Positions 8,513-12,878 of a DNA stretch of 12,878 nt are shown here, one piece after another; position 1 is the first letter of the stretch, and every line of letters begins with the position of its first letter. Position numbers and translations under genes: made by a program. Below the pieces are notes generated by a model. That model was not told the DNA's origin. It worked only from the letters and a program-made list of their open reading frames with translations, and ran no database searches. Where the stretch lies: NCBI GenBank assembly GCA_000697335.1, contig JNEM01006685.1:1-12878 (forward strand). The letters are read 5' to 3'. The stretch comes from Conidiobolus incongruus B7586. Its lineage: Eukaryota > Entomophthoromycota > Entomophthoromycetes > Entomophthorales > Conidiobolaceae.

Positions 8513-9820
8513 ATGTTTTCTTTGCCTAATATTAATACAAAAAATCAAAATTATGAATCAACTCTAACTTACGTTAAAAATGAAGATGATAATTCAAAAC
8601 CCTCTGGCATGAAGGATTTTGAACATTTGTTTTTGAATAATCATCAAGGACATCAATTTACCCAGGGCAAAGATACCAACTTGAATAACTCATCTCTATG
8701 GAACGAAATGGGTGACCTATTATCCAACATGGAGCTTCCATCACAAGCAATCATCGATAATTTTATGAAGGTGAACCCAGAAGGAATTGCCTCTGAAGAT
8801 GATGGTGTTCCAATGGAAATGATGAATCGCAACGATATGATGGGAGGATACACCGATAACGACGTGAATCAAGATGTATCTTCAAAAAACCAGCAAGCCT
8901 ATCAAACCAAAATGAATGCTATTAAATTCAATCAAATGGCTGAGAGCTCACAGAGAGAATCTGGTAATTATCATGAGGACATACAAAATCAAATGGAAAC
9001 TGGATTACTTGGGCTTAACGATGATTCTATGGGATTAATGTCCTATCCTCCTTCTCTCGTTCAGCAGCTGAGTCCTCATCAGTCCGAATTTTGCCTTAGT
9101 TCACCTCAAAATTCGATGATGCATCTGTTCCATGGCCACAACAGTCAGTCACAGAATCAGCCACCCACTCCCACCCAGATGCATCCTTCTGTTCCACATG
9201 GAGGAAACCTTGATTCTGCTCATCAAAACCTTCTTAATCAAGGGGTAAGCTTAAATGCCGCTCTTCACCATAATATGAATATGGACTTTACTCAACCTCA
9301 AATGATGAAAGCGGTCCGATCCAACGCATGGAAGTCAATGAATTATAATCATGCTTCTGCATATCCACCAACAGACTACCCACATTTATCAACAGATCCC
9401 TACTCACTTGCATATCAAAACTATTACTACAGTCCTTATTTTGCTGCGGGATCAGGTGCACATCTCCCCTACTACCCCGAAGGGCTCGATGTAATTGAAA
9501 ACCCTCATCACAATTCATTCGATTCTATCAAAGTCAAGCGCCATAAAAATGTAGGAAGAGCCTGTATTCATTGTAAGAAAGCACATCTTGCCTGCGATGA
9601 GGCTAGACCATGTAAACGATGTGTTCATTTGGGCAAGTCTAATTGTATTGATGTCGAGCATAAACGTAGGGGAAGACCCAAATCAGTGCAAACTAAGGCT
9701 AAAGCTGCTGCCCCTACAGCTACAACCACTCAGCCCACTTCAACAGCGCAAGTGACTCCAGCCACTAACGTAAGTGTTTCTATTCAGACACAGCATGCTA
9801 CAGCCAATCCAATGATTTGA
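8513..9820 (+). CDS. Zn(II)2Cys6 binuclear-cluster transcription factor
   Basis: The 435-residue protein is predicted to be a nuclear, sequence-specific DNA-binding regulator. The cluster is complete: Cys351, 354, 361, 367, 370 and 378 (CX2CX6CX5CX2CX7C), with the family's Arg-Pro before the fourth Cys and Lys-Arg between the fourth and fifth. A basic patch KVKRHK (340-345) precedes it. HKRRGRPK (383-390) follows, containing an AT-hook-like RGRP core and likely serving as a nuclear localisation signal. Residues 1-340 look disordered and rich in Asn, Gln, Met, His and Ser. They include a hydrophobic/acidic segment (62-86, LWNEMGDLLSNMEL onward) that could be an activation region, an acidic stretch near 93-98 (SEDDG), S/T-P sites, and a tyrosine-rich patch (DPYSLAYQNYYYSPYF, 295-310). 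The tail (394-435) is Ala/Thr/Gln low-complexity. The start is the first ATG after an in-frame TAG at 8501 and has A at -3. Most relatives carry the cluster near the N terminus with a regulatory or PAS domain behind it; neither is present here. The target genes are unknown. Confidence 0.93.
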   Translation: MFSLPNINTKNQNYESTLTYVKNEDDNSKPSGMKDFEHLFLNNHQGHQFTQGKDTNLNNSSLWNEMGDLLSNMELPSQAIIDNFMKVNPEGIASEDDGVPMEMMNRNDMMGGYTDNDVNQDVSSKNQQAYQTKMNAIKFNQMAESSQRESGNYHEDIQNQMETGLLGLNDDSMGLMSYPPSLVQQLSPHQSEFCLSSPQNSMMHLFHGHNSQSQNQPPTPTQMHPSVPHGGNLDSAHQNLLNQGVSLNAALHHNMNMDFTQPQMMKAVRSNAWKSMNYNHASAYPPTDYPHLSTDPYSLAYQNYYYSPYFAAGSGAHLPYYPEGLDVIENPHHNSFDSIKVKRHKNVGRACIHCKKAHLACDEARPCKRCVHLGKSNCIDVEHKRRGRPKSVQTKAKAAAPTATTTQPTSTAQVTPATNVSVSIQTQHATANPMI

Positions 9821-10105
9821 ATATTTTATTTGGTCTTAAGTTAACTGCCTTTGCTCCCATCTCTCATAACATAGTTCAAATTCATTTATTCAATCAACTG
9901 TCCGTTGCTGCATTTGCCATCCATCTCGAACCATATCCTTTCAGTTTTAATTAATTTCAATTCTAGTTACAGTTAATTCGACTTCAACTATTAGAAAGCC
10001 CATTACCCTCGGATCCAATTCATATTATTTATTTATTTATTAACACTAATATTTTAGTGTAAAAATCTCATTAATTAATTTTCATCTCTCGTTTTAATTA
10101 ATAAA
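9821..10105 (+). other. Probable 3' untranslated region of the zinc-cluster gene
   Basis: Directly after the TGA, about 190 bases stay C-rich and pyrimidine-rich compared with the A/T-rich DNA beyond, as expected of a transcribed 3' UTR. A consensus AATAAA at 10100-10105 could direct cleavage shortly downstream. A small inverted repeat (ACACTAA at 10043-10049, TTAGTGT at 10054-10060) lies inside it. The 3' end is inferred, not seen. Confidence 0.45.
10100..10105 (+). terminator. Candidate polyadenylation signal AATAAA
   Basis: This is a consensus hexamer 280 bases after the stop codon, at the point where base composition falls to the A/T-rich background. Such hexamers also occur by chance in DNA this A/T-rich, so confidence is modest. 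Confidence 0.35.
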
Positions 10106-10649
10106 CATCTATTTTATTGATAATTCTAATATTTCTAATATATTATTAAAAAAATTAATAATTAAATGTTTATTTCAATAAACAAAAAAATTTTTTAATT
10201 CTTAATATTATTTGTTTATATTAGAATACAATATTGAAGTTTTTAAAAATAATTGTTATCAAGGGATATTAATAAACAATATTTTTAATGATGTTTGTTC
10301 GTAATACTACTCTGATTATATAATACTCTTAAATCATGGTATTTAAAATAAGTATCTTTGATTTGACATTTTTTAGATTATATTAAAATCTATAATGATT
10401 TGATTTTATGAATAAATCAATGAATATTAATATGCACTAAATAATAATATATGCTGGTTAACTTTGATAATTAATAATATTTTATATTATATTCTTTATA
10501 TCAATGATTTTATAAACGTATATATTATATTGTGTTTTTTAATTTTGATTATTAATTCGATTAATTTTTTTTGAAATTATTAAATTTGACTTAAATATGA
10601 TTTTTATATTGGTAAATATTTTCAATATCTCAAATATACTTAATTTTGA

Positions 10650-10670
10650 ATTAATTAATTAATTAATTAT
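10650..10670. repeat. Short (ATTA)n microsatellite
   Basis: About five uninterrupted copies of an ATTA/TTAA tetranucleotide lie 30 bp left of the palindrome. Such runs are common in A/T-rich DNA, and no function is implied. Confidence 0.6.
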
Positions 10671-10700
10671 TCTTATTTTTTATATCTAAGTTCATTATTC

Positions 10701-10732
10701 AAATTGGGATATTTTTTAAAATATCCCAATTT
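10701..10732. repeat. Perfect 32-bp inverted repeat
   Basis: The left arm AAATTGGGATATTTT (10701-10715) is followed by a TT spacer (10716-10717) and an exact reverse-complement arm (10718-10732). Each arm carries GGG/CCC in otherwise nearly G/C-free surroundings, so this is not a by-product of A/T richness. It could form a hairpin or cruciform, or bind a dimeric protein. No gene lies close enough to assign it as a terminator. Confidence 0.85.
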
Positions 10733-11040
10733 ATAAAGTTTTATAGTCATTTTAATTTTATTATTATTTAACTACAAGGAATTTATAAGTACATTTATAG
10801 TCAATATATTTTTAATAATAAGCATAATTTTATAGTTTTGTTTCTTCTATTAAGAATCATTGAATAGATTTTAAGTGAATTATAAATGATATGCAATTAA
10901 AAATAATTATACATATTACTTTCATAATAGTAAATAAAATTTCAAATATTAGTGATTAAATTGATTTGATATATAGTATTTATTAGTTATAATTAATTTT
11001 TTTAAAATTTTCTTTTTATATTGTGCATTTACTCATTGCC

Positions 11041-11340
11041 AGTAAGATATTGTTAATTGACAAGGGAGCGGTTTGCTGATGGTTTGTTTGATATTTGGGT
11101 TAAGGTGCTTTATTAGGTTTTTTAGGGATTTAATAGGCTTTGCAGAAGACCGGAGGTGATGTTGAAATTGTATTTCGACAACGGTTATTTTATAGATAAT
11201 TGGCCAGTCATAGGTGATATAAAGAAGTATATCAGGTCTTCAGAAAAATAAAACCTTGAAGTGGTGTCATGAGTATTCCAGGATTGTATCTCAATAAGGT
11301 GATTGGTTGCGAGATGAAGTTGGTCGGGCGAGTTAATATC
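11041..11340. other. Isolated G-rich island of unknown identity
   Basis: By hand count this 300-bp stretch holds about 82 G and 28 C on the + strand: near 37% G+C in much more A/T-rich surroundings, with a strong G excess on one strand. It keeps seven CpG, unlike the retroelement. No frame with an ATG start spans it. On the minus strand all three frames have open runs of about 30-68 codons, which a G-poor strand produces easily. One + frame has a protein-like patch (KLYFDNGYFIDNWPVIGDIK) but is interrupted about five times. It may be the worn remnant of an exon or mobile element, or a structured RNA. I do not recognise it. Confidence 0.5.
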
Positions 11341-12000
11341 TTATCAACCACAATATTATCAATTATATACAAATTTAATAATATTATTTAAAAATTAATT
11401 TACAGTTTTAAATTCTCTTTAAATTATCAGGGTGGGAAATAAATTTTCTATAATAAGAATCTATTGGTAAACATACCAAAATTATTATATAATTATTTTA
11501 AAATTTTTCAAGTATTTAAATTACAATCAGAATTTAAAAGAATATTTACTAACCTTATATATTAAGTTAAAATACAGCTACCTGTTAAGCCCTCCAAATA
11601 ATGCTTCTTTATTTAGCTCGGGTAATATATTATAATATTCACCTATATTGTTAACAAGACATACTACATAAGTAATTATTAATGCTTTATAAATAGACCA
11701 CAGGTTTAGTCTAATGGTAAACCCAAATAGTCTTTTAGTTATCATTATCACAAAAAATACAATTTAAGGTAATATTTAAATAAACAAATTTGTAAATAAA
11801 ATAATTTTTGACTCTTTTTCTAACTTTGGTAGAGGTGGTAAAAGCCAGCTCTATATTATTTAATTAGTCTTAATTTGTTATTTAGTAAACTGTTTATTAA
11901 ATAATTATATCAAATCTTTTATTCAAATAAATATCTTTAAGCGAAAAGGTGATTTATAATATTTTTGATATTGATTATAATGGTAGTCAAGTCTTATTAA
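11341..12000. other. A+T-rich DNA with scattered G+C-richer patches
   Basis: No gene can be supported. Small patches (near 11430, 11585-11625, 11700-11730 and 11825-11855) are G/C-richer than their surroundings, and two resemble the box A of a tRNA gene (TTTAGTCTAATGGT at 11704-11717; GTAGAGGTGGTAAAAGCC at 11829-11846). Neither is followed by a cloverleaf or a good box B. They may be worn fragments of old repeats. Confidence 0.4.
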
Positions 12001-12007
12001 AACTGAT

Positions 12008-12217
12008 TTGTTTTACCAAAATAAGTTGCTATTAATTATTGATAATAAAGTTCAAATTACTAATATAGAATTAATTGTTTATTACCTCAGAAAAAGTAAC
12101 CTAATTATTTTGATTAAAAATCCTTCGAAAGATTACCAATATTATATTTTAGATTATGATACAATCATAGTTAAAAACTTTAATCAAATAATAAATTATT
12201 GTATTTTAAAACTTTAA
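12008..12217 (+). CDS. Doubtful 69-codon open frame
   Basis: An ATG-started frame in A/T-rich DNA encodes a product rich in Ile, Leu, Asn, Tyr and Lys with no domain I recognise. The middle (about residues 30-50, YLRKSNLIILIKNPSKDYQY) is somewhat protein-like, and a CpG within it has survived. Codon use is that of the A/T-rich background, and no promoter or neighbouring gene supports it. It may be chance or a fragment of a decayed element. Listed only because it is one of the few open frames here. Confidence 0.12.
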   Translation: MFYQNKLLLIIDNKVQITNIELIVYYLRKSNLIILIKNPSKDYQYYILDYDTIIVKNFNQIINYCILKL

Positions 12218-12733
12218 TATTAAAATATTATATTAAATAAAAGGTTATTTTTATCTTTTTATAATACATAAGAGCAGCTATTATAATATATTTATTATTA
12301 TCATTAATTTTTTTTAAATTTTTTAAAAATTTTATAATTAATAATAATTTCAAATTAAATTAAAATATATTCGAAATAGTATTAATTATTAATATAATAT
12401 TAATTAATGTTTAATTTATAACTATTAATTATTAAATCTATTATTATATAATCATATTTTATTATTTTAAAAAATAAAATATATATATATCTATTAACAA
12501 GAAATATTAATTTAAATATTTAATTTAAAATTTAATCTTACTCTAACTTAATATTACCTTATATATGATCAAAGAGAAATTTTTTGATTTATGATGTTTC
12601 AAATATATTACTAATAATAAATAATATAAATATATAATTAATAAGAAAATATATAGATTTAAATTATATATATATATAATAGCTTTATTGATTAAAAAAT
12701 TAATTTTTTTTAAATTTATGATTTAATTTAATT
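12218..12733. other. Very A+T-rich DNA, nothing recognised
   Basis: Nearly all A/T, with (AT)n runs at about 12478-12490 and 12666-12680. I see no coding frame, RNA gene or repeat copy of the retroelement. Confidence 0.6.
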
Positions 12734-12878
12734 ATGTTTAAACCTAATAATAATTATCAAAAGCCTTTTATTTTAAAGTCAATTAATTTTAACCATAAAC
12801 CCTTTAAAATTATCTATAATTTTCAAACAACTTTTGATAATAAAATAGTATATAAATCAATTATTTATTACTATATAA
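12734..12878 (+). CDS. Doubtful open frame running off the right edge
   Basis: From the ATG at 12734, 48 codons remain open to the end of the window. The product is rich in Asn, Lys, Phe, Ile and Tyr and starts MFKPNNNYQKPFILKS. In DNA this A/T-rich, 48 codons without TAA or TAG is longer than usual, which is the only argument for it. No domain is recognised. It may be the start of a small A/T-rich gene, part of a decayed element, or chance. Confidence 0.15.
   Translation, partial: MFKPNNNYQKPFILKSINFNHKPFKIIYNFQTTFDNKIVYKSIIYYYI

Larger units (their letters stand above)
10106..11040. other. A+T-rich intergenic DNA
   Basis: I see no coding frame or RNA gene. Two structures stand out: an ATTA tetranucleotide run at about 10650-10670 and the perfect palindrome at 10701-10732, which is listed separately. 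A few CpG dinucleotides persist (near 10297, 10516 and 10556). Confidence 0.55.

Noticed and set aside
8358-8567. 69-codon frame overlapping the start of the zinc-cluster gene
   Set aside because: It begins upstream of the TATA box, lies largely in promoter DNA, and overlaps the real coding sequence in another frame. Nothing in its product resembles a protein family, and it is probably not in the transcript.
8653-8853. 66-codon minus-strand frame
   Set aside because: It is a shadow on the opposite strand of the zinc-cluster coding sequence.
9288-9518. 76-codon minus-strand frame
   Set aside because: It is a shadow on the opposite strand of the same gene, over the Tyr-rich region.
11057-11335. 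Calling the G-rich island a gene on either strand
   Set aside because: No ATG-started frame spans it, the open runs on the minus strand are expected from a G-poor strand, and the protein-like + frame is interrupted. Kept only as an unexplained island.
11700-11850. tRNA-like or SINE-like box A sequences near 11704 and 11829
   Set aside because: The matches are short. There is no box B at the right distance, and I could not draw an acceptor stem or a cloverleaf.
20-12680. (AT)n runs as replication origins or centromere parts
   Set aside because: Short AT runs occur throughout such DNA. There is no origin consensus or tandem satellite to support the idea.

Overview
The window looks like fungal nuclear DNA. 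The main evidence is one intact gene for a protein with a Zn(II)2Cys6 binuclear cluster (CX2CX6CX5CX2CX7C), a DNA-binding fold found essentially only in fungi. Next to it lies an old Ty3/gypsy LTR retrotransposon that has been heavily eroded towards A+T. The non-coding DNA is extremely A+T-rich, while the gene is roughly 40% G+C by eye. The wording of the zinc cluster (CIHCKKAHLACD...RPCKRC...) and the RGRPK tail after it resemble proteins I associate with early-diverging fungi and with the Ert1/AcuK-like group. I cannot name a species or confirm that placement without a search.

Layout. 1-84 is A+T-rich flank. 85-5794 is a full-length but dead Ty3/gypsy chromovirus fossil on the + strand: two 398-bp LTRs (85-482 and 5397-5794), a candidate primer-binding site after the first, a polypurine tract before the second, and in order the remains of gag, protease, reverse transcriptase, RNase H, integrase and a chromodomain. 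5795-8180 is A+T-rich intergenic DNA with no gene I can support. 8187-8512 is the promoter region of the gene, with a TATA box, CCAAT-type boxes and a composite TGACTCACGTG site. 8513-9820 is the single-exon transcription-factor gene. 9821-10105 is its probable 3' UTR. 10106-12878 is mostly A+T-rich DNA holding a perfect 32-bp palindrome (10701-10732), an odd G-rich island (11041-11340), and two weak A+T-rich open frames near the right end.

The retroelement and the gene do not form a functional unit. The gene stands alone about 2.7 kb from the fossil. The most interesting signals are: (1) the complete absence of CpG across the 5.7-kb fossil, with CpG reappearing in the flanking DNA, together with LTR differences that are almost all C/T or G/A; (2) the isolated island at 11041-11340 with strong G-over-C strand asymmetry; (3) a transcription factor whose zinc cluster sits near the C terminus, is followed by an AT-hook-like RGRP motif, and has no downstream PAS or regulatory domain; and (4) a consensus-looking intron that would exchange its C terminus. 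I found no CRISPR array, rRNA or convincing tRNA. All counts given were made by eye.
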